Source of the DNA: Rhizobium sp. 9140
GTDB lineage: Bacteria > Pseudomonadota > Alphaproteobacteria > Rhizobiales > Rhizobiaceae
Length of the DNA stretch: 64,000 nucleotides
Reading direction: 5' to 3'
Assembly: GCF_900067135.1 (NCBI RefSeq)
Contig: NZ_FJUR01000006.1
Coordinates: 116,050 to 180,049, forward strand
The notes under the pieces were generated by a model that made no database searches, was not told where the DNA came from, and worked only from the letters and a program-made list of their open reading frames with translations. This document shows, in pieces, positions 34,969-43,411 of this stretch. Numbering within the stretch: the first letter of the stretch is position 1; every line of letters begins with the position of its first letter. The translations under genes were made by a program, and so were the position numbers.

Positions 34969-35772
34969 CTACCCATCCATACCTATCGGTATCGGCACCC
35001 AGATCGCCGACATCGAATCCCCGTAGGCTCTTGCCTCCCCGTCAAGTGCGCAGGCTCCTACCCAAGCGCACACCATGGCATCCAGCATATCCTCGAACGC
35101 CTTCATTTCGTATCCTCGAGCTTCCAATGGAGGAAACGACAAAGCAGCCGCAACGCCACTGATCCTGGCATCCAGAAGAACTACAATCTGCATCCAGACC
35201 TCGAACAGCCGTGTCCGCCGCAAGCTGGGCGGTGCGTCCGGCCAGTATTTCCACATCTTTGAATGCTTGTACGCCAGATGACGTTCTGCTGCCGCGAGCT
35301 CGATCAGCGCTGGATGCGGATAAACTTCAAGCAGTGCTTTGCCACTGAACTCAGACATGACCAGCGGATAGCCGATAGCATCAAACCCTTTGCGGAGTTC
35401 ATCGCTCAATCTACCCGGCCTCGTCGCGCTCGGCGTATGTGTGCTGGCATGTCGAGCGCCGTATAGTGACGAGATCATATTGTCGGAGGCGCGACGCCCT
35501 GTAATCGGGGTCATCGACAGAGGTATGTCGATCGCCACGACATCCACATTAGTACCGATCTTCGAGCGCGCAGTGTTGACGATCGATTCCGAATCCGGAA
35601 CGCTACCGCGATGCCGAATGTACGTACTAGGCGTGTCGCCTTCTGCAAGAAATGCCGCATAGGATGCGGCGACTTCTACGAGCCGCCAGCCTGATCCGTC
35701 ATCCGCAATCAGTGCGACGACGCTCGGCTCTCCCTCAGTCCAAGCGGCGTCGATGCCCAGCACTGACCTCAT
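34969..35772 (-). CDS. DUF429 protein (predicted RNase-H-like nuclease)
   Basis: 267 aa. Starts MRSVLGIDAAWTEGEPSVVA, the G-I-D-x-A-W first-strand motif of DUF429, whose fold is RNase-H-like; a second acidic region is VDVVAIDIPLSM and late acids lie in EDMLDAMVCAWVGACAL. Function is not established for the family. Its ATG overlaps the stop of the preceding DUF3320-encoding frame (ATGA), so it was translationally coupled to the large helicase and probably part of the same system. No frameshift. Confidence 0.8.
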   Translation of the reverse strand: MRSVLGIDAAWTEGEPSVVALIADDGSGWRLVEVAASYAAFLAEGDTPSTYIRHRGSVPDSESIVNTARSKIGTNVDVVAIDIPLSMTPITGRRASDNMISSLYGARHASTHTPSATRPGRLSDELRKGFDAIGYPLVMSEFSGKALLEVYPHPALIELAAAERHLAYKHSKMWKYWPDAPPSLRRTRLFEVWMQIVVLLDARISGVAAALSFPPLEARGYEMKAFEDMLDAMVCAWVGACALDGEARAYGDSMSAIWVPIPIGMDG

Positions 35773-37182
35773 GCGGAGCCCGCCTCACCTCCGACGATCA
35801 GCATTCCGTTGGACTCTGCCAGTCTGCCGCCACCCTTCAAGGCTTCGATCCGCTGGACGATTGTGTCGCGCAATTGGCTGCTTGTGGATTTGAACCCCAA
35901 AGCTCGGGAAACGGCGTTCACCGCCTGATCGGAGGTCGCTCCAAGGCTCGCGATGATGATGTCTATTAGACCTTGGTCAATCTCCATGGGAGGGATCAAC
36001 TCAATTCTCCTGAGGCTCTGGGATGTGACCTGGCTTCGGTCACGGAGATTGATGGGAGCGTCCGACCACAACAAGAAACGGCCGTCCCGGACAACATCTC
36101 CGGACCTGACAGTGACGTCGATCGCCGATGCCACGTGCGCTTCTATCCGCCCGCCGGCGCGTTGCAGCCCCCATGCCGACCTGATGCGTGTAACGACCTC
36201 GTCCTGATGGATCGGCCCTTCGGCTTCAACGGTCTGCTTGACCAACGCAGCGACCGTACCGAGCGGCGCTTCATGAAGCTCGCTTGTGATATTTGGACGG
36301 AGCTGTGCCTCCTGATAAATGGAGTGGCCGATCGGTGAACTTCTTGTCGGCTGGCCATAGTGTCGGATCGAGATCGCGATACATGAGGAACTTGGCGAAC
36401 GAGAAGAAACCCAGGACGATCTCATCCGGCTGCACCGACCACGTCGGCTTGACGGCTATGGCCTCGGAAACCTTCGACGTGTAGGTCTCGAAATCGAAAT
36501 CTTCGGAGGCCTCGAATTCGGGCATTCTGATCTTGTGGATGCGATCAAGGAACGCTTCAAGCGAGAGGTTTGACGCAAAGTCTTCCTGTCGCGCTCGAAG
36601 CTTGAACCGCTCGGCAGCGCTTCCACGCTCGAGCGAGACCGGGACAAGAATCAGGGGTGCGTAGCGAATGTTCTCGGCGTTGTTGGGATCGACCCATTTC
36701 AGCGTCCCCAACCCGAGGTAAAGGATGTTGACCCCCTGCTCCTCCTCCAAGGTCCTCGCATCAAAATAGAGATCTAGCAGCCGTTTCTGGAGTCCATTGG
36801 GCGTCATACGGGTCTGCAGCTTTGTGTCCGCGTGACGGGTCAGGCGGCCGCTCTCGTCCTTGTCGTCATCATCGGGAAGCGCCAGCTCTATGAGGGCATC
36901 GCCGTCGTCGTTGTCTTGGGATTCCCTACCCTTTGCTCCAGCAAGGAAGGTCATTGCCTTCCCTTCTGAAACCAGAATCCGGAAAACCTCGGTCGACTTC
37001 TCATCTACGATGTCGACCGTCTTTGCGCTCTTGGAAAATCGTGGCACGTTAAGCAGCCTGTTGCGCGCGCCTAGATCGAGAAGCTCCATGCGGGCTCGCT
37101 CGATCTTCGCCTCTACTGACAGGCTGCTTTGAAAAATAGATTGCTCTGAATTTTCCGGCGTTACTGATACGTGTTCATCCAT
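35769..37182 (-). pseudogene. DUF4011/DUF3320 helicase, internally deleted
   Basis: Two ends of one large gene remain. N-terminal part (37182 to about 36330): KIERARMELLDLGARNRLLN, the DUF4011 start, through TPNGLQKRLLDLYFDARTLE, IRYAPLILVPVSLERGSAAE and VLGFFSFAKFLMYRDLDP. C-terminal part (about 36320 to 35769): APLGTVAALVKQTVEAEGPI, HQDEVVTRIRSAWGLQRAGG, the DUF3320 domain. The helicase core and nuclease region, over a thousand residues in complete relatives, is missing and the halves are out of frame. From memory, DUF4011-helicase-Vsr-DUF3320 proteins have reported anti-phage activity (the 'hhe' type). Confidence 0.75.
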
Positions 37183-37245
37183 GACCCAGTTCCCCTGTAT
37201 GCCGGATCATGCATAAACAGCGAAATCGGTCCAGAGCCGAACTGA

Positions 37246-38605
37246 GGATCGTGTCCCATGGAGTGGTGTAGCTGGATTTCATAGCCATCGGTGATTTCCG
37301 GTAGGGTCGGGTTGCTTATGACCAACCTGAGGGACACCACCGATGACCGACGACATGATGAACCTGCGCTCACTCGTTGAGAAGAGCGCCGACGCCGATT
37401 TGCTGCGCGAGATGATCGGCTTCGCTGCCGAGAAGCTGATGGCGCTGGAGGTCGGCACAAAGACGGGCGCGGGTTATGGCGAGAAGAATGGCTTCCGACT
37501 TGCCCAGCGCAACGGCTATCGCGACCGGGACTGGGAGACACGGGCGGGCACCGTCGAGCTGCGCATTCCAAAGCTTCGCACAGGCAGCTATTTCCCGAGC
37601 TTTCTCGAACCACGCCGCATGGCAGAGAAGGCCCTGACGGCGGTGATCCAAGAGGCCTATATCCAAGGCGTCTCGACCCGATCCGTCGATGACCTCGTTA
37701 AGGCCATGGGCATGTCGGGCATCTCCAAGAGCCAGGTATCCCGGCTCTGCGAGGAGATCGACGAGAAGGTGAAGGCCTTTCTCGACAGGCCCATCGAAGG
37801 GGAATGGCCCTACCTTTGGATCGATGCGACCTACCTCAAGGTCCGGCGCGGCGGGCGCATCGTCTCCGTTGCCGTCATCATCGCCGTCGGCGTCAACACC
37901 GATGGTCGACGCGAGGTGCTCGGTATGGAGATCGGCACATCCGAGGCCGAGGCGATCTGGACCGAGTTTCTTCGAAAGCTGACCAGGCGGGGTCTGCGTG
38001 GCGTCAAGCTCGTCGTCTCCGATGCCCATGAGGGCATCAAAGCCGCAGTATCGAAGGTACTTTCCGCCACCTGGCAGCGCTGCAGGGTTCACTTCATGCG
38101 CAACGCGCTGGCCCATGCTGGAAAGAGCGGACGCCGTGTTGTCTCCGCCTTCATCGCCACGGCCTTTGCCCAGGACACGTCAGAGGCTGCAAGTACCCAA
38201 TGGCGTAACGTCGCCGACCAGATCAGGCCGAAGGTGCCCAAACTCGCCAGTCTCATGGACAGTGCCGAGCAAGACGTGCTCGCTTACATGACCTTTCCCA
38301 AGCAGCATTGGGCCAAGCTTCACAGCACCAATCCAATCGAACGCCTCAACGGCGAGATCAAGCGGCGCACCGAGGTCGTCGGCATCTTCCCCAACGACGA
38401 CGCAATAGTCAGACTGGTCGGTGCCTTGCTCCTGGAGCAGAATGACGAATGGGCCGTCCAGCGGTCCCGCTACATGACACTGGAAACCATCGCAACAATG
38501 AGCGATGATCCGCTTATCAGCCTGCCAGCAGCAAGCTGACACTCATCCGGCCCTCGGGAATGAGCCGTGGTCGTCTAAGCTACACCACGTCCTGGGACAC
38601 GATCC
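37246..38605 (+). mobile_element. IS256-family insertion sequence
   Basis: 1360 bp. Ends GGATCGTGTCCCA(T/G)GG(A/C)GTGGTGTAGCT in inverted orientation (37246 and 38605). One transposase gene. It sits 60 bp upstream of the DUF4011 start, where it could affect expression. Confidence 0.9.
37343..38539 (+). CDS. IS256-family transposase
   Basis: 398 aa, full length. DDE residues fall in [34 protein letters not shown] and the C-terminal [20 protein letters not shown]; also the family block [14 protein letters not shown]. Start ATG 37343 after CACCG; a second ATG 12 bp later is possible. Appears active. Confidence 0.94.
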   Translation: MTDDMMNLRSLVEKSADADLLREMIGFAAEKLMALEVGTKTGAGYGEKNGFRLAQRNGYRDRDWETRAGTVELRIPKLRTGSYFPSFLEPRRMAEKALTAVIQEAYIQGVSTRSVDDLVKAMGMSGISKSQVSRLCEEIDEKVKAFLDRPIEGEWPYLWIDATYLKVRRGGRIVSVAVIIAVGVNTDGRREVLGMEIGTSEAEAIWTEFLRKLTRRGLRGVKLVVSDAHEGIKAAVSKVLSATWQRCRVHFMRNALAHAGKSGRRVVSAFIATAFAQDTSEAASTQWRNVADQIRPKVPKLASLMDSAEQDVLAYMTFPKQHWAKLHSTNPIERLNGEIKRRTEVVGIFPNDDAIVRLVGALLLEQNDEWAVQRSRYMTLETIATMSDDPLISLPAAS

Positions 38606-39110
38606 GACTGAGGAATATTAAACAAATACTTAATACGGGAAACAGGGGCCTAGATTCAGGGATTAGCTGGTCGAACCTAACGCGCCCGCATTCTTCTTGA
38701 AATCACACCGGTACCGAAAGGCAGCGTGCCTCGAATGACCGATAACAGACTGATGTCTCATGGCCCTGCTGAGCGGTTCGAGTTTCCTACACGAAAGGTG
38801 CTTCTGGACAACAAGTACAATGTCTTCCCGAAAAATGGGATATGGCCGAAGGCAAAATCGCACAGACAGGCGATGCGCTTGGACAGACGACCGTCGACGC
38901 GCTGCTTGAGGTTTTCGATGGTCTCATCGTCGCGGACGACACCAGAGAAATATTATGTTGGGAAAGTTTTCTGACTGTACAACGCAACGAATGCGGAAAT
39001 TATTTCCGCATTCCATCCCTGAATGATCAATCACCGATGTGAATCAAACGGCCCTGATCGATTCATATTAGTCGTTGGACCGATGACGTGCCGTCGCCGA
39101 TCATTGGGCC
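38606..39110. other. Intergenic region with palindrome
   Basis: No supported gene; a plus-strand frame at 38736 (MTDNRLMSHGPAERFEFPTR) has no recognised family. It contains the palindrome at 38989-39013 and A/T-rich DNA right after IS256. Confidence 0.35.
38989..39013. promoter_or_regulatory. 25-bp perfect palindrome, candidate operator
   Basis: Arms GAATGCGGAAAT and ATTTCCGCATTC around a single T. The inner 17 bp recurs at 46816-46832 (central base A). It lies about 100 bp upstream of the WGR-domain gene. Probably the site of a dimeric regulator; which one is unknown. Confidence 0.55.
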
Positions 39111-39401
39111 ATGGAAACTGACGAGCTTGGCATTTATCTCCAGCGTATTGATCCTGACCGCAACATGGCGCGCTTCTACCATCTGTTCGCGCTGACCGAT
39201 CTGTTCGGAGGGATCGTCGCGGTGCGCCGATGGGGTCGAATCGTTCGATCTGGCCGACAGATCACCTGGCGCTGCGCGTCAGCCGCCGAAGCCACCATGC
39301 AACTGAAGCAGTTCGCAAACCTCAAACGCCGGCGAGGCTATCGCGACGTGTGTACCGCCGAGCCGGTGGAAACGAATGCGACACGGTGCAGAGGGGGCTG
39401 A
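39111..39401 (+). CDS. WGR-domain protein
   Basis: 96 aa, nearly all WGR domain: IDPDRNMARFYHLFALTDLF, then VRRWGRIVRSGRQ with the name-giving Trp-Gly-Arg, and FANLKRRRGYRDV. WGR domains bind nucleic acid; stand-alone copies are common on rhizobial plasmids with no defined role. Start ATG 39111 in GGGCCATGG. The C-terminal 15 residues (AEPVETNATRCRGG) are not conserved in style. A palindromic candidate operator is upstream. Confidence 0.8.
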   Translation: METDELGIYLQRIDPDRNMARFYHLFALTDLFGGIVAVRRWGRIVRSGRQITWRCASAAEATMQLKQFANLKRRRGYRDVCTAEPVETNATRCRGG

Positions 39402-39412
39402 ATGCGGCGTAT

Positions 39413-39471
39413 GGCTCAAGATTTGCGATTCTTTTGCAAACGTCGTTATCAGGAGTAACGGGGGGAGTAGG
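39413..39471 (+). repeat. 59-bp duplicated motif, copy 1
   Basis: Starts GGCTCAAGATT and contains GCGATTC, TGCAAACG, CGTTAT and AGTAACGGGGGGA. The second copy is at 41476-41534, same strand, with about 45 of 59 positions equal. CGTTAT...GTAACG forms a short imperfect dyad. Located just after the WGR gene. Confidence 0.55.
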
Positions 39472-39941
39472 CATATTTTTGATCAACGCCGTTTGCGTCG
39501 GGAAGGTGCCTAGCGCTCCAAACTGAGGTAAGAAGCTGGCCGCCGTCGGGCCGTCTGGGCGATCCGCGACATTAGCGGAAAGGCGGCCCTGTCTTGCATA
39601 TGAACCGCACAGACGTCGCCGGTCGTCGCGTTAGAGACGATGCCACGAGCCCTCAATTCCGGCAGCGCGCCACGGCAAGTCATCCCGAAGGCCGCCACGG
39701 CACGACCACAGACTTGAGCGCCGCCGCAACTCCACGTCCCGAACCGGGGATGCCGTAACTCCGTGTGACGCTCATGCTGGCCCGTTTCAGCGATCAGCGC
39801 TCACGTCATGTGTCCTCACCGCCTAGACAGGTCGGCGGGCTAACCTTCCAGTTTTGCTGGCTGCCGAGCAGCCTCGCCCATTAGCACGATCGCCCGAACA
39901 CCATTTTGGAGATGACCGCTTGCTGTCACGGCGTTTGCACA
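39472..39941. other. Region without a supported gene
   Basis: A minus-strand frame at 39698-39510 (MAAFGMTCRGALPELRARGI) is open for 62 codons but has no recognised family or good ribosome site. Nothing else assigned. Confidence 0.3.
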
Positions 39942-40004
39942 GGAATCGCTAATCTTGAGATCGGAATCGAATATTCCGCGTTTTGAATCGCGGCAGCGTA
40001 AATT
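39942..40004 (+). repeat. 21-bp phased heptamer array 1 (3 units)
   Basis: GGAATCG at 39942 and 39963 and TGAATCG at 39984, exactly 21 bp apart, each followed by 14 bases. The first two and the last units are close copies of units in array 2 (both end ...GTAAATT). Lies just downstream of the diguanylate cyclase gene (stop at 40066). Confidence 0.7.
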
Positions 40005-40065
40005 GAGCCGATTTGCATCGATGTGCCCGCACGGTGTCATGCCTCGCCGGAACGTCGATCTACAG

Positions 40066-41259
40066 TCAGGCGACCGATCTCGGCAGCACCGGACGAAGGT
40101 CTGCTTGGCCATCGTACGGTGCTCCCAAGATGCTGGCCGATACGATCCTGTTGCGACCGGAAGACTTTGCCGCATAGAGCGCGGAATCCGCCGAGCGAAA
40201 CGCATGTCTCAACGCGTCCGGGCCGGACGTCACCTCGACCGCACCGCCGCTGACCGTGACCGGACGGTCGAGACCAAGCATTTTCCAGTCTCGCTCCTCG
40301 AGGGAGACACGAACGAGATTGGCGATCGTGATGCCCTGCCCCAGTGTGACATGCGGCAGGAACGCGATGAACTCCTCGCCGCCGGCTCGCGCAACATATC
40401 CCGTGGCACCGGTGGTATGTCTGAGCGTGTCGGCAAGCTGGACGATCGCCCGGTCGCCGACCTCATGGCCATAGCTGTCGTTGACCTGCTTGAACCGATC
40501 GATGTCGAACAGCAGCGCCACACCGCTCGGAATGCCGCTTGCGTGATCCCTCTTGATCGCGGTTTCAAAGCCCCGGCGATTGAATAGCCCGGTCAGGTGG
40601 TCGGTCTCGGCCTCCTTGCGATGCCGTTCGATGGCCGCCGAGGCGATGGCTCCGAGCGCGGTGAAGGGAAAGACCATGCAAACGGAGATGGTCGAGACAT
40701 GGACGGCCAGATTGTAGGCGGAATGCGCGAAGTCGCCGAGACTGTTGCTTGAGTCGGTGAAGAAGGTGAAGAACGCGGTGCGCAGCACGGAGTCGAGTAA
40801 GACGATACCGCTCGCGGCGACCAGCGCCATATCGATACGCCGGGCGGCCCGTCGGGCCACAGCAGAGACGGCCATTCCCAGCATGAGCGCGAACCCGACA
40901 TCTGTAAGGAAGAGCTGCCAGACGAGGCTCTGTTCCACGAACACGAGGTAGGCCAGGGTGGGCGTGTAGATCACTATGAGACCGGTCCGTGCTGCCCGCA
41001 GGCGCGGTGCATCGAAGTAGATCAGCAGGCCACTGCCGTAGCACCAGGATGCGCCTATGAAGACCATCCCGGAACTGAAAGCATCGAACATCGGCTGAAT
41101 GGAGAAGGTCGACAACACGAAGCCGAGGGCTGTCTGGGCAAAGCCTGCCGCCCAGTGCCATGAGGTGATCATTCCGGTTCGCCAGAGCATCAGGAAGGCG
41201 AGCGCGACAATGCTGAACAGTGCCCGTGGCACATAGGCGATGATATTGCTTGCCCCCAA
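40066..41259 (-). CDS. Membrane-bound diguanylate cyclase (GGDEF)
   Basis: 397 aa from TTG 41259; start uncertain, no ATG before MLWRTG. Residues 1-210 contain about six hydrophobic helices (VPRALFSIVALAFLMLW, LIVIYTPTLAYLVFV, LFLTDVGFALMLGMAV and so on), a membrane sensor. Residues 225-385 form a GGDEF domain: DHLTGLFNRRGFETAIKRDH, LLFDIDRFKQVNDSYGHEVG, VARAGGEEFIAFLPHV with the active-site GGEEF, and the tail AADSALYAAKSSGRNR. It should make c-di-GMP. No inhibitory RxxD motif five residues before GGEEF was seen. Intact. Confidence 0.88.
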   Translation of the reverse strand: MGASNIIAYVPRALFSIVALAFLMLWRTGMITSWHWAAGFAQTALGFVLSTFSIQPMFDAFSSGMVFIGASWCYGSGLLIYFDAPRLRAARTGLIVIYTPTLAYLVFVEQSLVWQLFLTDVGFALMLGMAVSAVARRAARRIDMALVAASGIVLLDSVLRTAFFTFFTDSSNSLGDFAHSAYNLAVHVSTISVCMVFPFTALGAIASAAIERHRKEAETDHLTGLFNRRGFETAIKRDHASGIPSGVALLFDIDRFKQVNDSYGHEVGDRAIVQLADTLRHTTGATGYVARAGGEEFIAFLPHVTLGQGITIANLVRVSLEERDWKMLGLDRPVTVSGGAVEVTSGPDALRHAFRSADSALYAAKSSGRNRIVSASILGAPYDGQADLRPVLPRSVA

Positions 41260-41475
41260 GACGTCACCCCCGGCATTCTTCGGTATGTCTATGCCAAGTT
41301 GTAGCTGTCAGGCGTTAAGCGTTGGTTGCGCCCGTCGTCATCTCAATGGGTTAGGTGCATCCATCGAGCTACGCAGCTATGCGCGACCTGCCTTACTCAG
41401 TGGGCACAATGCAAACTGCCACGTAAACAGAGAAGCGTGATCGGGCATACGCATTGCCATCATCCTGAACGTGTC

Positions 41476-41534
41476 GGCTCAGATTCCGCGATTCCACTGC
41501 AAACGCCGTTATACGAAGTAACGGGGGGAATACG
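41476..41534 (+). repeat. 59-bp duplicated motif, copy 2
   Basis: Second copy of the motif at 39413-39471, containing GCGATTCC, TGCAAACG, CGTTATACGAAGTAACGGGG. It lies upstream of the diguanylate cyclase gene (start 41259) and also contains CGATTCC, the reverse complement of the array heptamer. Confidence 0.55.
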
Positions 41535-41668
41535 CTTGAAAGAGAAACGACGTTTGCAGATGATCACGTGGCCGGCACACCTTTCCTGGCGCATTGTGGG
41601 CTGGAATGGGAACTAGTTTCGCGCGTGATTAGACAGAGTTGGCCATGACCTACCCACATGGGCGCGCT

Positions 41669-42010
41669 TCACTCGGTGGTGTCGTCCGGCGTGGACTTGC
41701 CGAGATGACGCTTCGGGCGGAACGGATAGAGGCCGTCGCTGTACTTGCGGACGAGGCTATCGAAGACATCGTAGCTTTCGCGATCGTTAAACTTCTGGTG
41801 CTCGAGACCCTTTACGATAGAATCGGCCATCTTCGAGATCAGAGCGCGCCCCGCGTCGCCATCCTTGTGCGCATTGGAAATCGTCTGCCAGAGGAACATC
41901 CGAGCGATGTCGTCGCGCGACGGACGGCGCTTTTCCTTGGCTCCGTCCCGGACGTCCTGCTGGCGCACCCTCTGCTCGGCGCTGCGCTGCGTCTTTGATT
42001 TGCGGGGCAT
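41669..42010 (-). CDS. Small basic hypothetical protein
   Basis: 113 aa from ATG 42010, with GGAGATGGGTTG upstream. Very charged and basic N-terminus (MPRKSKTQRSAEQRVRQQDV) then RPSRDDIARMFLWQTISNAH and a helical body; ends RHLGKSTPDDTTE. Looks like a soluble nucleic-acid-binding or regulatory protein but I recognise no family. The heptamer array 2 lies 150-230 bp upstream of its start. Confidence 0.65.
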   Translation of the reverse strand: MPRKSKTQRSAEQRVRQQDVRDGAKEKRRPSRDDIARMFLWQTISNAHKDGDAGRALISKMADSIVKGLEHQKFNDRESYDVFDSLVRKYSDGLYPFRPKRHLGKSTPDDTTE

Positions 42011-42162
42011 CAACCCATCTCCATCTGTGCCAGCCGCAGCTTTTCATCGGTCAGGAACGACCTCAACCAGCCAAGCGACCACGCACCCGTGATAGCGCGC
42101 CTGCGTTAACGGGCAATCAAGTGCGGCAATGATCTGCGCCCTCGTCGGAATTGCGCACAGAG

Positions 42163-42246
42163 GAATCGCAAATTGGGAGATCGGAATCGAATATCCTCAG
42201 GTCGGAATCGACCTTCCCGACTTCGGAATCGCGCCATGGTAAATTG
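42163..42246 (+). repeat. 21-bp phased heptamer array 2 (4 units)
   Basis: GGAATCG at 42163, 42184, 42205 and 42226, exactly 21 bp apart. Upstream of the small basic protein gene. Unit 1, 2 and 4 closely resemble units 1, 2 and 3 of array 1. An in-frame short reading (from ATG 42130) gives GI-x5 heptads ending GIAPW-stop; I regard it as a by-product of the 21-bp period, but cannot exclude a peptide. Confidence 0.75.
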
Positions 42247-42301
42247 AGATGACGTGTTTCAAGGTATGGAAACCTTGGGTCAATGTATTGGCAAGCTGTC
42301 C

Positions 42302-42338
42302 CACATCATCTCGACGTTAAAGACGTCGAGATGATGTG
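42302..42338. terminator. Perfect 16-bp hairpin (terminator or structured site)
   Basis: CACATCATCTCGACGT and ACGTCGAGATGATGTG around a TAAAG loop. Stem is fully complementary. There is no T-run, so factor-independent termination is not assured; it may instead be a structured RNA or a protein-binding site. Located between arrays 2 and 3. Confidence 0.5.
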
Positions 42339-42495
42339 CCTGTCATCCCCACGCCGGTTGACGGTTGCCGACCGCCGTGGCTCCGGACGTGCTCACCTGT
42401 CGATCCTGACGCCGTTCAACGCCTGATCGCTCGGGCGGTCGGAGTTTCATTTTCTAGGTTGGCTGAAGCCATGCCCGCGGCTGCGCACGATATCA

Positions 42496-42663
42496 GGAAT
42501 CGCCGATCCAGAATTTGGAATCGATTTCCCCGAGACTGGAATCGAAAATGTCGACATCGGAATCGGTTACAGGGGACCCTGAATCGATCGAGCCGCATAC
42601 GGAATCGAAGTTTCTGAACCTGGAATCGGCCTCCCGGAGTTCTGAAGCGCTTTCACGGCGCCG
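42496..42663 (+). repeat. 21-bp phased heptamer array 3 (8 units)
   Basis: GGAATCG (twice TGAATCG, last TGAAGCG) at 42496, 42517, 42538, 42559, 42580, 42601, 42622 and 42643: eight units with no deviation from 21 bp. The 14-base remainders vary. The last unit overlaps the stop codon region of the M41 peptidase gene (stop at 42653). Two helical turns per unit puts all heptamers on one face of the DNA. Confidence 0.85.
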
Positions 42664-43411
42664 TTCCACCAGCATTTTCCGGGCACCGTGCGTCGACGCC
42701 GAGGACATCGAGAACATCGGTCCCCTCAATGATACCCCTGCCCTTCAGCCGCCGCGCGATTTCGGTCAACTCCGTGCGCCGGGGTTCCAGCAGCGTTCGC
42801 GCCATCGCTTCGGCCGTCATCAGCCGCTCGTTCACCTGTGCCGACAGTTCCCGATCGAGACTGAGAAGATCGAGATTTCCGGTCGGATTGCGATAGAGCA
42901 GTGGCCGGTCTTCGGAGAAGCCGAGGGTCGTCTCGGCGGCAAGTGCGAGCGCCGTCGCCTTGGCCAGATCGCTCTCGCCGCCGCCCCCTGCCCCCGCGAC
43001 GACATCACCAAAGACGATCAATTCTGCGGCACGGCCGGCCAGCAGACAGGCCAGCGTCTTCATCAACCAGTCTTCCGTCTGTGGAATATCGTGGCGAGAC
43101 TGCGTCATCACCTGACCGAGCTCGTCGCCGCCGATCATCACCGAGATAACGTCGCCAACGTCGAACACGGTCCAGGCGATCGCATGTCCGGCCTCGTGAA
43201 TGCAGATGCGCCAGAGCAGCGCCTCCGACATCGGCTTGCGGTCCCCGTGCAGGGCATGCTCGATATCCGCCCAGGTGACGGCACGCCTCTGCCGCCGCGC
43301 AACCTGCCGTGCCTCGCGCACCAGCCGTTCGATATCGGCGCCGGTTCGGCCGAGCGCCAGCAAGGCGAGCGGGCGCAGCGATTGTGTGTTCGAGGGTGTC
43401 GCATCAGTCAT
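42653..43411 (-). CDS. M41 (FtsH-like) peptidase subunit carrying the AAA+ lid
   Basis: 252 aa from ATG 43411 (AAAGGA upstream). Residues about 12-55 (LALLALGRTGADIERLVREA, RQVARRQRRAVTWADIEHAL) match the AAA lid of FtsH (TGADLENLVNEAAL...). Residues 65-250 are the M41 metalloprotease: zinc motif CIHEAGHAIAW (HExxH) and the third-ligand region GGESDLAKATALALAAETTLG. It lacks the ATPase core, which is encoded by the overlapping upstream gene; start overlaps its stop by 8 bases. No membrane helix. Together the two make a split FtsH-type soluble protease. Substrate unknown. Confidence 0.85.
   Translation of the reverse strand: MTDATPSNTQSLRPLALLALGRTGADIERLVREARQVARRQRRAVTWADIEHALHGDRKPMSEALLWRICIHEAGHAIAWTVFDVGDVISVMIGGDELGQVMTQSRHDIPQTEDWLMKTLACLLAGRAAELIVFGDVVAGAGGGGESDLAKATALALAAETTLGFSEDRPLLYRNPTGNLDLLSLDRELSAQVNERLMTAEAMARTLLEPRRTELTEIARRLKGRGIIEGTDVLDVLGVDARCPENAGGTAP

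Noticed and set aside
37238..38613. Target duplication around IS256
   Set aside because: CGAACTGA and GACTGAGG share ACTGA but in different offsets, so no clean duplication can be claimed.
42496..42663. CRISPR array
   Set aside because: Conserved part is only 7 bp and the period 21 bp; no cas genes.
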